From Mesorhizobium sp. M2E.F.Ca.ET.219.01.1.1 (GTDB taxonomy: Bacteria > Pseudomonadota > Alphaproteobacteria > Rhizobiales > Rhizobiaceae), in contig NZ_SADT02000001.1 in the NCBI RefSeq assembly GCF_004016445.2, forward strand, positions 2,089,630 through 2,153,629: 64,000 nucleotides of DNA, in the 5' to 3' direction. The translations under genes were made by a program, and so were the position numbers. A model generated the notes under the pieces. The model did not search any database and was not told the DNA's origin. It saw only the letters and a program-made list of their open reading frames with translations. Positions 1 through 8,289 of this stretch are shown here, piece after piece (positions within the stretch are counted from its first letter, which is position 1; each line of letters opens with the position of its first letter).

Positions 1-435
1 TCTCTCAATCTCCTAAAACTCTGCGTCGGCTGCGACAGCGTCGAGGATCTCGAAGAGTGGATCGCCTTCCGCCTCGACGAGCGGCGCCGCGCCGGCGAGC
101 CGGCCGAGCATTGGCACACCACCCGCATGGTGCCGACGCGCGGCAGCGAGATCACGGATGGCGGATCGCTCTATTGGGTGATCAAGGGCAGCGTGCAGTG
201 CCGACAGCTGATCACCGAGATTCGGCCTTTTACTGACGCTGAAGGTATCAGCCGCTGCCATCTGGTGCTCGATCCCGAGGTTGTGCGCACCGACTGGCAG
301 CCGCGGCGCGCTTTCCAAGGCTGGCGTTACCTCAAGCCCGCTGATGCGCCGGCCGATCTCGGCAAGGGCAGGTTGGCATTCGCCGAAATGCCGCCGAAGC
401 TGAGACTGGAACTCGCCGAACTCGGGCTGCTCTAA
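1..435 (+). CDS. DUF1489 family protein (5' end cut by window)
   Basis: The reading frame is open from base 1 and ends at TAA 433-435, giving 144 visible residues beginning SLNLLKLCVGC. This matches the very N-terminus of the DUF1489 family as I recall it, so probably only two or three residues lie outside the window. The protein is small and soluble, without signal peptide or membrane segment. DUF1489 is widespread in Rhizobiales and has no established function. Conserved-looking blocks are the N-terminal LLKLCVGC stretch, a central Arg-Met-Val-Pro region and the C-terminal FQGWRYL. The family call is from recognition only. Confidence 0.75.
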   Translation, partial: SLNLLKLCVGCDSVEDLEEWIAFRLDERRRAGEPAEHWHTTRMVPTRGSEITDGGSLYWVIKGSVQCRQLITEIRPFTDAEGISRCHLVLDPEVVRTDWQPRRAFQGWRYLKPADAPADLGKGRLAFAEMPPKLRLELAELGLL

Positions 436-555
436 AGCGGCTTGTGTATCGCTGTCCCGCGCTGGCCCTTCGGCTCGTCCAGCGTGGGGCTTGCAAGCGC
501 CGGACCTAGGTCCCATCCTATTTCCTATGCTCAGTCATCCGTATGGCGCTAACCG

Positions 556-1254
556 ATGGGCGTGATCCTCGCTTTGGCAGCGGTGCTCGTGGTGCTTTTC
601 GGCGCCGCGGTGCTTTTTGTGCGCGCGGATCCTGCAAGGATGGCGGACAGCCTCAGGTCGCTTGGGCCGGCCTTGCTTGGCCTGGTCGGCGCGCCGATGC
701 TGATCTTCGGCCGCAGCCTTATCGGCGGGTTGCTCCTGCTGGCGGCGCTCGCCTGGGTCGTCTGGATTCGTACGAGGCGACCTCCGGCGCGGGCCGCCGC
801 TTCCAAGCATTCGACGGTGCGCACCGCTGCACTCGAAATGGACCTCGACCATGACAGCGGCAGGCTCGAGGGGCTCGTTCTGGCCGGTCGCTATGAAGGC
901 AAGATGCTTGGTGCGATGGGGCTGACGGATCTGCGCCAGCTTCATGGCGAGCTCAATCCGGACCCGGAGAGCCGCCAGCTTTTAGAGACGTATCTTGACG
1001 GCCGTTTTCCCGTCTGGCGCAAGGACGCGCAGCCGCACGGTGGCGAAGGGCTGAGTGTTGCGCCAGGTGCGGGCGCCATGACTAAGGAGGAGGCCTACAA
1101 GGTCCTTGGTCTTGAAGCGGGGGCTGCCGCGGCGGATATCCGCAAGGCGCACCGCCGCCTGATGCAGCGCCTGAACGCCGATGTCGGCGGCACGTCTGTC
1201 CTGGCGGCGCGAATCAATGAAGCCAAGGACGTCCTGCTCTCCAATCACGATTAG
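556..1254 (+). CDS. DnaJ-like membrane protein with degenerate J domain
   Basis: 232 residues. Hydrophobic segments at about residues 1-22 and 47-71 suggest membrane anchoring with a cytoplasmic C-terminus. Residues about 175-232 are a J-like domain of the short Tim14/DjlA-like type (YKVLGLEAGA, then HRRLMQ, then INEAKDVLL). In functional J domains the loop carries His-Pro-Asp, which stimulates DnaK ATPase; here residues 207-209 are Asn-Ala-Asp. The rest of the domain, including the trailing Gly-Gly, is kept. It ends 43 bp from the convergent carboxypeptidase gene. It is probably an accessory or regulatory J-like protein unable to activate DnaK in the usual way; that is inference. Confidence 0.8.
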   Translation: MGVILALAAVLVVLFGAAVLFVRADPARMADSLRSLGPALLGLVGAPMLIFGRSLIGGLLLLAALAWVVWIRTRRPPARAAASKHSTVRTAALEMDLDHDSGRLEGLVLAGRYEGKMLGAMGLTDLRQLHGELNPDPESRQLLETYLDGRFPVWRKDAQPHGGEGLSVAPGAGAMTKEEAYKVLGLEAGAAAADIRKAHRRLMQRLNADVGGTSVLAARINEAKDVLLSNHD

Positions 1255-1297
1255 TCTCCTTCGACGCCGGTACCTTCCGGGAGATTTCAACAGCCGC

Positions 1298-2734
1298 CTA
1301 TTGCTCGACGGCGTAGCACGAAATTTTCTTGCGCTTCAGCGCATCGCAGGCCTTCCAAGCGGCATTCTTCGAGCCGAAGCCGCCGAAGCGGGCGCGGTAG
1401 TAGGTGGTGCCGTCCTTGTCGAAGGCGACGGTGAAACCGGAAGCGTCGGCCAGGACCTTCGGCGCCTGCTTGGCTGTCTGGTCGAGCAGGGTCTGCGCTC
1501 CGGATTTGGTGGGCGAGGAGGCAACCTGAACCACCCAGCCGGACGGAACCGACGACGTCTTGACCGGATCGATCGCCGGCGCGGCGGGTGCCTGTTCGGC
1601 ATAGGCAGTGACCGCCTGCGACGTGGTCTCCTGCGGCTTGGGAGCCGGCGTCATGGCGGCCACGGCAACCGTCTTCACCTTCTTGACTTGGATCACGGGC
1701 TTCGTCTCTTCGGCGACCTGTTGGGTGTCGTCCTCAACGCTATCGGCGGCGTCATCGGCCGAGGCGACGACAGTGTCGTCCGTCGCCGGCTTTTCGTCCG
1801 GAGTCGGAGCGTCTTGCTTGGGCGAGAAGACCTTGGCCAGCGTCTTGATCGGGTTGTCGTTGCCCTTGGCGATGAGATCGCCGCCGCCGCGTGTCGAGGC
1901 GCGCGGTAGATAGGTGTTGATCAGCGCGGCCATCTGGTTGTCGCGGCTGCGGCCGGAAGCGCCGCCCATCACCACAGCGACAAGCCGACGATCGCCATCG
2001 GCGACGGAGGACACCAGATTGTAGCCCGAGGCGCGGGTGTAGCCGGTCTTGATACCGTCGACGCCCTTGATGCGGCCGAGCAGGCGATTGTGGCCGTTGA
2101 TGCGCTGACGGCCATACAGGAACGAGCGCTGCGAGAAATAGCCGTAATATTGCGGGAAGTGCTCGCGCAGCGCGATGCCAAGCATGGCCATGTCGTGCGC
2201 GGTGGTGAACTGGCCCGGATCGGGTAGGCCGTTGGCGTTGCGGAAGACGGTGCCGTTCATGCCGAGCTGACGCGCCTTGGCCGTCATCATGCGGGCGAAA
2301 TTGTCTTCGCTGCCGCCTAGCATCTCGCCAAGCGCGGTGGCCGAGTCGTTCGCCGATTTCGTCACGATCGAGAGGATCGCGGTCTCGACCGGAACCGAGC
2401 CGCCGGGGCGCACGCCAAGCTTGGTCGGCGCCTCGGCGGAGGCATGCGCGGAAAAAGGAACCGGCGTGTTCTTGCTGATCCTGCCCTTCGCCAGCGCCTC
2501 GAAGGTGAGGTAGAGCGTCATCATCTTGGTGAGCGACGCCGGATAGCGCCTGCCATTGGCGTCGGCCGAATAGAGCACCTTGCCGGTCTTGGCGTCGACG
2601 ACGATGGCCGCGGACTTGGCGGCAAGCGCCGACGCGACATCGGCGGCGACAATCGTTACCGCGAGCGCGGCAACCATGATTGCCTTGATGGAGAATGAAG
2701 ATTTGGAGACGAAGCCCGACAACGCCTGACGCAC
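1298..2734 (-). CDS. D-alanyl-D-alanine carboxypeptidase (PBP5/6 class) with SPOR domain
   Basis: 478 residues. A signal peptide or membrane anchor ends near residue 39 (ALA-A). The penicillin-binding catalytic motifs are all present: SLTK at 67-70 (nucleophile Ser67), SAN at 127-129 and KTG at 229-231. The enzyme removes the terminal D-Ala from peptidoglycan pentapeptide in the periplasm. After a linker rich in Ala, Pro, Asp and Thr (about 290-395), the last ~80 residues form a SPOR domain, which binds glycan strands lacking stem peptides and tends to locate proteins at the septum. This peptidase S11 plus SPOR arrangement is common in Rhizobiales. The gene symbol is left blank because several paralogues usually exist. 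Confidence 0.93.
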   Translation of the reverse strand: MRQALSGFVSKSSFSIKAIMVAALAVTIVAADVASALAAKSAAIVVDAKTGKVLYSADANGRRYPASLTKMMTLYLTFEALAKGRISKNTPVPFSAHASAEAPTKLGVRPGGSVPVETAILSIVTKSANDSATALGEMLGGSEDNFARMMTAKARQLGMNGTVFRNANGLPDPGQFTTAHDMAMLGIALREHFPQYYGYFSQRSFLYGRQRINGHNRLLGRIKGVDGIKTGYTRASGYNLVSSVADGDRRLVAVVMGGASGRSRDNQMAALINTYLPRASTRGGGDLIAKGNDNPIKTLAKVFSPKQDAPTPDEKPATDDTVVASADDAADSVEDDTQQVAEETKPVIQVKKVKTVAVAAMTPAPKPQETTSQAVTAYAEQAPAAPAIDPVKTSSVPSGWVVQVASSPTKSGAQTLLDQTAKQAPKVLADASGFTVAFDKDGTTYYRARFGGFGSKNAAWKACDALKRKKISCYAVEQ

Positions 2735-2933
2735 CGTTACTTACCCTGAATTTTCGTTGCCCCGGAGGCGGCAAAGGGAGTGCCTGCCTCACTTCTGGCC
2801 AAGCTATCGCGCGCAGCGTTACCAATCCGTTTATGGTAACCGCCGCGTTCACCATTTTTCGGCAAATCGAACTTTTCTTTAATCGAATTTTACCGGCCGG
2901 CGGGGCCGGAGCGCCGGCTTACCCAAGGGATTC

Positions 2934-2961
2934 TTGACTTTTGTGCAACGCACAATATATT
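2934..2961 (+). promoter_or_regulatory. Predicted phasin promoter
   Basis: TTGACT (2934-2939), a 16-base spacer and TATATT (2956-2961) form a near-consensus housekeeping promoter. The phasin ATG lies about 60 bases downstream. The spacer holds the first PhaR-type site. Prediction from sequence only. Confidence 0.65.
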
Positions 2962-2977
2962 GAGGTGCATTGCACAA
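2944..2977 (+). promoter_or_regulatory. Tandem PhaR-type operator sites
   Basis: TGCAACGCACAA (2944-2955) and TGCATTGCACAA (2966-2977) each fit the rhizobial PhaR motif TGCRNYGCASMA, as I recall it from Bradyrhizobium. They lie exactly 22 bp apart, about two helical turns. The first fills most of the promoter spacer and the second lies just past the -10 element, a layout suited to repression of the phasin gene when polyhydroxybutyrate is absent. Confidence 0.65.
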
Positions 2978-3022
2978 GGGCGCCCGGGGCCAAAAGGGCG
3001 TTTCAACCAAGGGAAGAATGAA

Positions 3023-3352
3023 ATGACCCAGACCTATGAGGACTTCTCGAAATACGGCAAGGAGTTTGCCGACACCGGGCTGAAGAGCTTTGCCTCCCTC
3101 ACCAAGGGCGCGCAGGCGATCGCCACCGAAGCCGGCGAATACACCAAGAAGAGCTTCGAGGCCGGCAGCGCCGCCGTCGAGAAGCTGTTCGCGGCCAAGT
3201 CGATCGAGAAGGCCATCGAGATCCAGACCGATTACGCCAAGCAGAGCTATGAGAGCTTCGTGGCCGAAGCCAGCAAGATCGGCAATCTCTATGCCGAACT
3301 CGCCAAGGAAGCTTACAAGCCCTTCGAATCGGTCGTCGCCAAGGCGAAGTAA
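3023..3352 (+). CDS. Phasin family protein
   Basis: 109 residues, all predicted amphipathic helix, rich in Ala, Lys, Glu and Phe, without signal peptide. Phasins coat polyhydroxyalkanoate granules and control granule number and surface. The central segment EIQTDYAKQSYESFVAEASK is a typical phasin_2 signature. The ATG at 3023 is chosen because GGGAAG sits just upstream. An in-frame TTG at 2960 would place the coding start inside the promoter and operators, so it is rejected. The gene stands alone with its own promoter and a strong terminator. PhaR-type sites upstream support a polyhydroxybutyrate role. Confidence 0.9.
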   Translation: MTQTYEDFSKYGKEFADTGLKSFASLTKGAQAIATEAGEYTKKSFEAGSAAVEKLFAAKSIEKAIEIQTDYAKQSYESFVAEASKIGNLYAELAKEAYKPFESVVAKAK

Positions 3353-3398
3353 TTTCGTCCCATCGCAGCCGATACGGCCAACCGGCCTGCAGAAAGGA

Positions 3399-3428
3399 CC
3401 CGGTCGCGGAAACGCGGCCGGGTTTTTT
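3399..3428 (+). terminator. Rho-independent terminator of the phasin gene
   Basis: A 10-bp stem (3399-3408 with 3413-3422, one G-T pair) with loop GAAA is followed by six T (3423-3428). Confidence 0.85.
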
Positions 3429-3629
3429 CATGCGTGATCGCAACCCGATGCACATTGCCGCATTCACGATTGAGAAATTCGCTGAGGTTTGCCCACCTAG
3501 CCATATTGTCAGCTAAACAGAAGGGCTTAAAATCGTCCATCGAGAACCTACATGTTGAACTCGCATGAGGATTCGAAAAGGCTGGACTACGTGACGATCG
3601 GTTTGACTGCCACGGCGGGCGTGGTGCGA

Positions 3630-3956
3630 ATGCAAAGTGACGGGGACCGCAACGATCCCGGTCGCGGTACCGCTGTCATCACGCGCACCAAAACCAAGAC
3701 CAAGAAGCCCAGTCTCTATCGGGTTCTCATTCTGAACGACGACTACACTCCCATGGAGTTCGTCGTTCACGTCCTGGAGCGTTTTTTCCAAAAGGACCGC
3801 GAGGCCGCCACGCGCATCATGCTTCATGTTCACAATCATGGAGTGGGCGAGTGCGGTATCTACACATTCGAGGTGGCCGAGACCAAAGTGTCCCAGGTCA
3901 TGGATTTCGCCCGACAGAATCAGCATCCGCTGCAATGCGTGATGGAGAAGAAGTGA
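3630..3956 (+). CDS. clpS: ATP-dependent Clp protease adaptor ClpS
   Basis: 108 residues from the preferred ATG at 3630. ClpS binds ClpA and delivers N-degron substrates to ClpAP. The core shows [20 protein letters not shown], where the Asn-Asp pair and following hydrophobic residues shape the N-end-rule pocket, then [11 protein letters not shown] and a C-terminal [11 protein letters not shown]. An in-frame ATG at 3552 would add 26 residues (MLNSHEDSK...). Neither start has a strong ribosome binding site; 3630 is favoured because homologues I know begin near MQSDG. clpA starts 6 bp after the stop, so the two are almost certainly co-transcribed. Confidence 0.9.
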   Translation: MQSDGDRNDPGRGTAVITRTKTKTKKPSLYRVLILNDDYTPMEFVVHVLERFFQKDREAATRIMLHVHNHGVGECGIYTFEVAETKVSQVMDFARQNQHPLQCVMEKK

Positions 3957-3962
3957 GGTAAC

Positions 3963-6428
3963 ATGCCGGCTTTCTCCCAAGGCCTGGAAAAGGCGCTACA
4001 TCAGGCGCTGACATTCGCCAACGAGCGGCATCACGAGTATGCGACGCTCGAACATCTGCTGCTTGCCCTGATCGACGACACCGAGGCGGCCGCCGTCATG
4101 CGCGCCTGCAACGTCGATCTCGATGAGCTCAAGCACACGGTTCTCACCTATATCGACACCGAACTGGACAACCTCGTCACCGGTTACGACGAGGATTCCA
4201 AGCCGACGGCAGGCTTCCAGCGCGTCATCCAGCGCGCCGTGATCCATGTGCAGTCGTCCGGCCGCGAGGAAGTGTCCGGCGCCAACGTGCTCGTCGCCAT
4301 CTTCGCCGAGCGCGAAAGCCACGCCGCCTACTTCCTGCAGGAACAGCAGATGACCCGCTACGACGCGGTCAACTACATCTCGCACGGCATCGCCAAGCGC
4401 CCGGGCGCTTCGGAATCGCGCACCCCGCGCGGCGCCGAGGACGAGCAGGGCGGCCAGAACGGTGCCGAGCCGCAGGAGGAAAACGGCAAGAAGAAGCAGC
4501 AGGACGCGCTGACGGCCTACTGCGTCAATCTCAACAACAAGGCGCGCGCCGGCAAGATCGACCCGCTGATCGGCCGCGACAGCGAGATCAACCGCACCAT
4601 CCAGGTGCTGTGCCGCCGCTCCAAGAACAACCCGCTCTATGTCGGCGACCCTGGCGTCGGCAAGACGGCGATCGCCGAGGGGCTGGCCAAGCGCATCGTC
4701 GAGGGCGATGTGCCGGAAGTGCTGCAGGATGCCACCATCTTCGCGCTCGACATGGGCACGCTGTTGGCCGGCACGCGCTATCGCGGCGACTTCGAGGAGC
4801 GGCTGAAGCAGGTCGTGAAGGAGCTCGAGGACTATCCGGGCGCGGTGTTGTTCATCGATGAGATCCACACCGTGATCGGGGCGGGCGCCACCTCTGGCGG
4901 CGCCATGGATGCATCGAACCTCCTGAAGCCGGCGCTGTCCTCCGGTGCGATCCGCTGCATCGGCTCGACCACCTATAAGGAGTTCCGGCAGTTCTTCGAA
5001 AAGGACCGCGCTTTGGTGCGGCGCTTCCAGAAGATCGACGTCAACGAGCCGACCATCGAGGACGCCATCGAGATCATGAAGGGCCTGAAGCCCTATTTCG
5101 AGGAGTTCCACAAGGTCCGCTACACGAGCGAGGCGATCAAGGCCTCGGTCGAGCTGTCGGCGCGCTACATCAACGACCGCAAGCTGCCGGACAAGGCGAT
5201 CGACGTGATCGACGAGACCGGCGCCTCGCAGATGCTGGTGCCGGAGGCCAAGCGCAAGAAGACGATCGGTATCAAGGAGATCGAGGCGACGATCGCCACC
5301 ATGGCGCGCATCCCGCCGAAGACGGTTTCGGCGGACGACGAGAAGGTGTTGCAAGGCCTGGACGTCGAGCTGAAGCGCGTCGTCTACGGCCAGGATACGG
5401 CCATCACAGCGCTGACCTCGGCGATCAAGCTGGCGCGCGCCGGCCTGCGCGAACCGGAGAAGCCGATCGGCTCCTACCTGTTCTCGGGCCCGACCGGCGT
5501 CGGCAAGACGGAAGTAGCCAAGCAGCTTGCCGCCTCGCTCGGCGTCGAACTGATCCGCTTCGACATGTCGGAATACATGGAACGCCACACCGTCTCGCGG
5601 CTGATCGGCGCGCCTCCCGGCTATGTCGGCTTCGACCAGGGCGGCCTGCTCACGGACGGCGTCGATCAGCATCCGCATTGCGTGCTGCTGCTCGATGAGG
5701 TCGAGAAGGCGCATCCGGACCTGTTCAACATCCTGTTGCAGGTGATGGACCACGGCAAGCTGACCGACCATAACGGCAAGCAGATCGACTTCCGCAATGT
5801 GATCCTGATCATGACCACCAATGCGGGCGCGTCGGATGCGCAGCGCGCGGCGATCGGCTTCGGCTCGACCAAGCGCGAAGGCGACGACGTCGAGGCGATC
5901 AACCGGCTGTTCACGCCGGAGTTCCGCAACCGTCTCGACGCGATCATCCCGTTCGGCTCGCTGCCGGTGCCGGTCATCCATCAGGTGGTGCAGAAGTTCG
6001 TCATGCAGCTCGAGGCCCAGCTCTCCGAGCGTGGCGTCACCTTCGACCTGTCGCCGGACGCGATCGCCTGGCTGGCCGACAAGGGCTATGATGAGCGCAT
6101 GGGCGCGCGTCCGCTCGGCCGCGTCATCCAGGAGCACATCAAGAAGCCGCTGGCGGACGAGGTGCTGTTCGGCAAGCTCAAGAAGGGCGGCACGGTGCGC
6201 GTCACCGTCGAGAAGAAGGAAACCGGCGAGTCCGGCTTGAAGCTCGAATCGCTCGCCGACGAGTCGCCGGTGCAGCCGAAGAAGGAAGAGCCGGAAGACG
6301 CGCCGAAGCCGAAGAAGGCGGTGGCCAAGAAGCCGGCGCCCAAGAAGGCGGTGGCGCAGAAGCCGGAGCCGAAGGGCAAGGACGGCAATAAGCGCAGCCT
6401 GGTGCCGCAACTGCCGCGCAAGAGCTGA
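3963..6428 (+). CDS. clpA: ATP-dependent Clp protease ATP-binding subunit ClpA
   Basis: 821 residues. ClpA is the hexameric AAA+ unfoldase that feeds substrates to ClpP. In order: Clp_N double repeat (about 1-145), a charged linker, AAA-1 with Walker A GDPGVGKT starting at residue 228 and Walker [10 protein letters not shown], then AAA-2 with Walker A GPTGVGKT starting at residue 509 and [13 protein letters not shown]. There is no ClpB-type middle coiled coil, which fits ClpA. The last ~60 residues are a Lys/Pro/Ala tail with repeated [14 protein letters not shown] words, longer than in E. coli ClpA (758 residues) and typical of rhizobia. It follows clpS directly. Confidence 0.97.
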   Translation: MPAFSQGLEKALHQALTFANERHHEYATLEHLLLALIDDTEAAAVMRACNVDLDELKHTVLTYIDTELDNLVTGYDEDSKPTAGFQRVIQRAVIHVQSSGREEVSGANVLVAIFAERESHAAYFLQEQQMTRYDAVNYISHGIAKRPGASESRTPRGAEDEQGGQNGAEPQEENGKKKQQDALTAYCVNLNNKARAGKIDPLIGRDSEINRTIQVLCRRSKNNPLYVGDPGVGKTAIAEGLAKRIVEGDVPEVLQDATIFALDMGTLLAGTRYRGDFEERLKQVVKELEDYPGAVLFIDEIHTVIGAGATSGGAMDASNLLKPALSSGAIRCIGSTTYKEFRQFFEKDRALVRRFQKIDVNEPTIEDAIEIMKGLKPYFEEFHKVRYTSEAIKASVELSARYINDRKLPDKAIDVIDETGASQMLVPEAKRKKTIGIKEIEATIATMARIPPKTVSADDEKVLQGLDVELKRVVYGQDTAITALTSAIKLARAGLREPEKPIGSYLFSGPTGVGKTEVAKQLAASLGVELIRFDMSEYMERHTVSRLIGAPPGYVGFDQGGLLTDGVDQHPHCVLLLDEVEKAHPDLFNILLQVMDHGKLTDHNGKQIDFRNVILIMTTNAGASDAQRAAIGFGSTKREGDDVEAINRLFTPEFRNRLDAIIPFGSLPVPVIHQVVQKFVMQLEAQLSERGVTFDLSPDAIAWLADKGYDERMGARPLGRVIQEHIKKPLADEVLFGKLKKGGTVRVTVEKKETGESGLKLESLADESPVQPKKEEPEDAPKPKKAVAKKPAPKKAVAQKPEPKGKDGNKRSLVPQLPRKS

Positions 6429-6450
6429 TCGGCCTTATCCCGAATTGCAG

Positions 6451-6476
6451 AAAAGCCCCGGCGACGGGGCTTTTTT
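6451..6476 (+). terminator. Rho-independent terminator of clpSA
   Basis: A perfect 10-bp stem (6451-6460 with 6465-6474) with tetraloop GCGA ends in a run of T. Confidence 0.9.
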
Positions 6477-6654
6477 GTTGCAAGGAAGAACGTGGAAATG
6501 CCGCACAGATCTTGCCGGCGTTTTCGGGCAGGGTTTGTGGCTGCCCGTGGCCGATGTCCTCCAACCCACAACAGATTTTCCTGGATCAATGGAAAGACGA
6601 TGCGCCGCTTTCGGTGCGGTCGCATCCTACGGCCGCGCATGCTATGGCCGGCAC

Positions 6655-7392
6655 ATGTCGACTTGGATCTCGGACGCCACAGCGCCTCGTTCCACCTGGT
6701 TCCTGGGTGGTGTCCGCGCGGCCTTTTCCCTGCCTGGCCTGATCCTCATCAGCTCGTTCATTGGCTTTGCCGCCTTGGCGAAAGGCGCCGGGGTCACGGT
6801 CGTACAGGCCGCTTTCATGACCGCAACGGTGTGGGCGCTGCCATCCATGGTCGTGCTGGTGGGCGCGATCGCCTCGGGAGCGGCGCTGCCGGCGGCGATG
6901 TTCGCCGTCACGCTGTCCGCCATACGTCTGATGCCGATGGTGATGGCGCTAGCACCCGAGATGCGCGCCGGGAAGACCCGGCAAGGCGTGCTCTATCTCC
7001 TGGCGCATTTCGTGGCCGTGACCTCCTGGGTGCTGGCCATGGAGCGCCTCAAGCGCGTCCCGCCTCACATGCGTACGACTTACTATGCCGGCCTCGGCGG
7101 CACGCTGGTGACGACGAATGTCATCGTCGTGACCGTCGTCTATGCAGTGGCGGATGCGCTGCCGTCCGCCGTTTCGGCGGCGTTGCTGATGTTGACGCCG
7201 ATGTATTTTCTGACCTCGTTGTGGGGGTCCGCACGCGAACGGGCAGGGCATGTGGCAACGGTCCTGGGCCTCGTCCTCGGACCGGTCTTCCACATAGTGT
7301 TGCCCCAGATCGATCTGCTGGTTGCCGGACTGATCGGCGGCACGGTCGCCTATGGCTTGCACTTGCGGCGGCGCAAGGTGCGCGTGGCGTGA
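6655..7392 (+). CDS. azlC: AzlC family branched-chain amino acid exporter, large subunit
   Basis: 245 residues with about six or seven hydrophobic segments starting near residue 15. The motif SFIGFAALAKGAG near the N-terminus and the LSAIRLMPMVMAL stretch are characteristic of AzlC/YgaZ. With AzlD/YgaH it forms an inner-membrane exporter of branched-chain amino acids; substrate is inferred from the family. The ATG at 6655 begins MSTWISDATAP; the longer open frame upstream has no membrane segment and overlaps the terminator region. Its TGA overlaps the GTG start of azlD, a sign of translational coupling. Confidence 0.88.
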   Translation: MSTWISDATAPRSTWFLGGVRAAFSLPGLILISSFIGFAALAKGAGVTVVQAAFMTATVWALPSMVVLVGAIASGAALPAAMFAVTLSAIRLMPMVMALAPEMRAGKTRQGVLYLLAHFVAVTSWVLAMERLKRVPPHMRTTYYAGLGGTLVTTNVIVVTVVYAVADALPSAVSAALLMLTPMYFLTSLWGSARERAGHVATVLGLVLGPVFHIVLPQIDLLVAGLIGGTVAYGLHLRRRKVRVA

Positions 7393-7739
7393 GCTACTTT
7401 TCTAGCGGCGCCTGGTGGTGGCCATACCTGTTCATTCTCGTCGCCGGTTTCGCCGCGACGGATATCTGGCGCTTCCTCGGTGTCTATCTTGGCGGCAAGC
7501 TTTCCGAAGATTCAGACCTGTTGGTACTGGTTCGCACCATGGCGACGGCGCTTGTTGCCGCCGTCATCGGCAACCTGATTGTCTTTCCAGGCGGCGCGCT
7601 TGCGCACACTTCGTTTGGCTTGAGGATAGCGGCGGCGGCCCTGGGTTTCGTCGCCTATCTGGTGTCGGGAAAGCGCATGGTCGTCGGCATCGCCACAGCC
7701 GAGTTTTTGCTGCTGGCGGGACTTTATCTGAACTTTTGA
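7389..7739 (+). CDS. azlD: AzlD domain-containing protein, small exporter subunit
   Basis: 116 residues with about four hydrophobic segments (PYLFILVAGFAATDIWRFLG at the start, YLNF at the end). The start is GTG at 7389, whose last bases form the azlC stop (GTGA overlap). The in-frame sequence upstream is an azlC shadow. AzlD/YgaH partners AzlC in export of branched-chain amino acids. The conserved early Arg-Phe-Leu-Gly region is present. Confidence 0.85.
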   Translation: MSYFSSGAWWWPYLFILVAGFAATDIWRFLGVYLGGKLSEDSDLLVLVRTMATALVAAVIGNLIVFPGGALAHTSFGLRIAAAALGFVAYLVSGKRMVVGIATAEFLLLAGLYLNF

Positions 7740-7751
7740 TTTCGCCCCATC

Positions 7752-8180
7752 TCAGCCCGCCAGAGCCGCCCGGACCTTGCTGGCATTCTCGGCCAGCACC
7801 TCCGGCTTCTCCATCTGCCCGGAATGCGGCTTCAGCGGCACGCCCTCGAAGCGCGGCACGACGTGGACATGGAGATGGTAGACGGTCTGCCCGGAAGCCG
7901 GCTCGTTGAACTGCATGATGGTGACGCCGTCGGCGTTGAAGGCCTTTTTCACCGCCACCGCCACCTTCTGCACGACCGCAAACAGCGGAGCGAACGTTGC
8001 CGGATCAGCGTCGAGCATGTTGCGCGACGGCGCCTTGGGCACGACCAGCGTATGGCCCGTGCCTTGCGGCATCACATCCATGAAGGCGACGACGGCGTCG
8101 TCCTCATAGACTCGGTGCGAGGGGATCTCGCCGCGCAGGATTTTCGCGAAGATGTTGCCGGGATCATAGGCTTCGGCCAT
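7752..8180 (-). CDS. HIT family nucleotide-binding hydrolase
   Basis: 142 residues. The histidine triad is explicit: HLHVHVVPR near residue 95, with the N-terminal CxxC zinc motif of some relatives absent (it begins NIFAKILRGEIPSHRVYEDD). Family members hydrolyse purine nucleoside phosphoramidates or related nucleotide conjugates; the physiological substrate is not predictable. The ATG at 8180 has GGGAG upstream; a further 20 in-frame residues are rejected. It ends convergently with azlD 12 bp away. Confidence 0.93.
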   Translation of the reverse strand: MAEAYDPGNIFAKILRGEIPSHRVYEDDAVVAFMDVMPQGTGHTLVVPKAPSRNMLDADPATFAPLFAVVQKVAVAVKKAFNADGVTIMQFNEPASGQTVYHLHVHVVPRFEGVPLKPHSGQMEKPEVLAENASKVRAALAG

Positions 8181-8289
8181 GGGGTGACACTCCCAATTGC
8201 ATTCGCCGTCCGGTGTAGCGAAGCCGCCGGTGGGCGGCAAGGCGTTCAGGGGAGATCGACCGCCAAGCCGCCTTTTTCGTCGCCCAGGA

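Noticed and set aside
2960..3022. Longer phasin start at TTG 2960
   Set aside because: It lies within the promoter and PhaR-type sites; ATG 3023 has a proper ribosome binding site and family-like N-terminus.
3996..6410. 804-residue minus-strand open frame opposite clpA
   Set aside because: Arg/Leu/Asp-rich antisense shadow of a well-conserved gene; no domain, typical of high-GC DNA.
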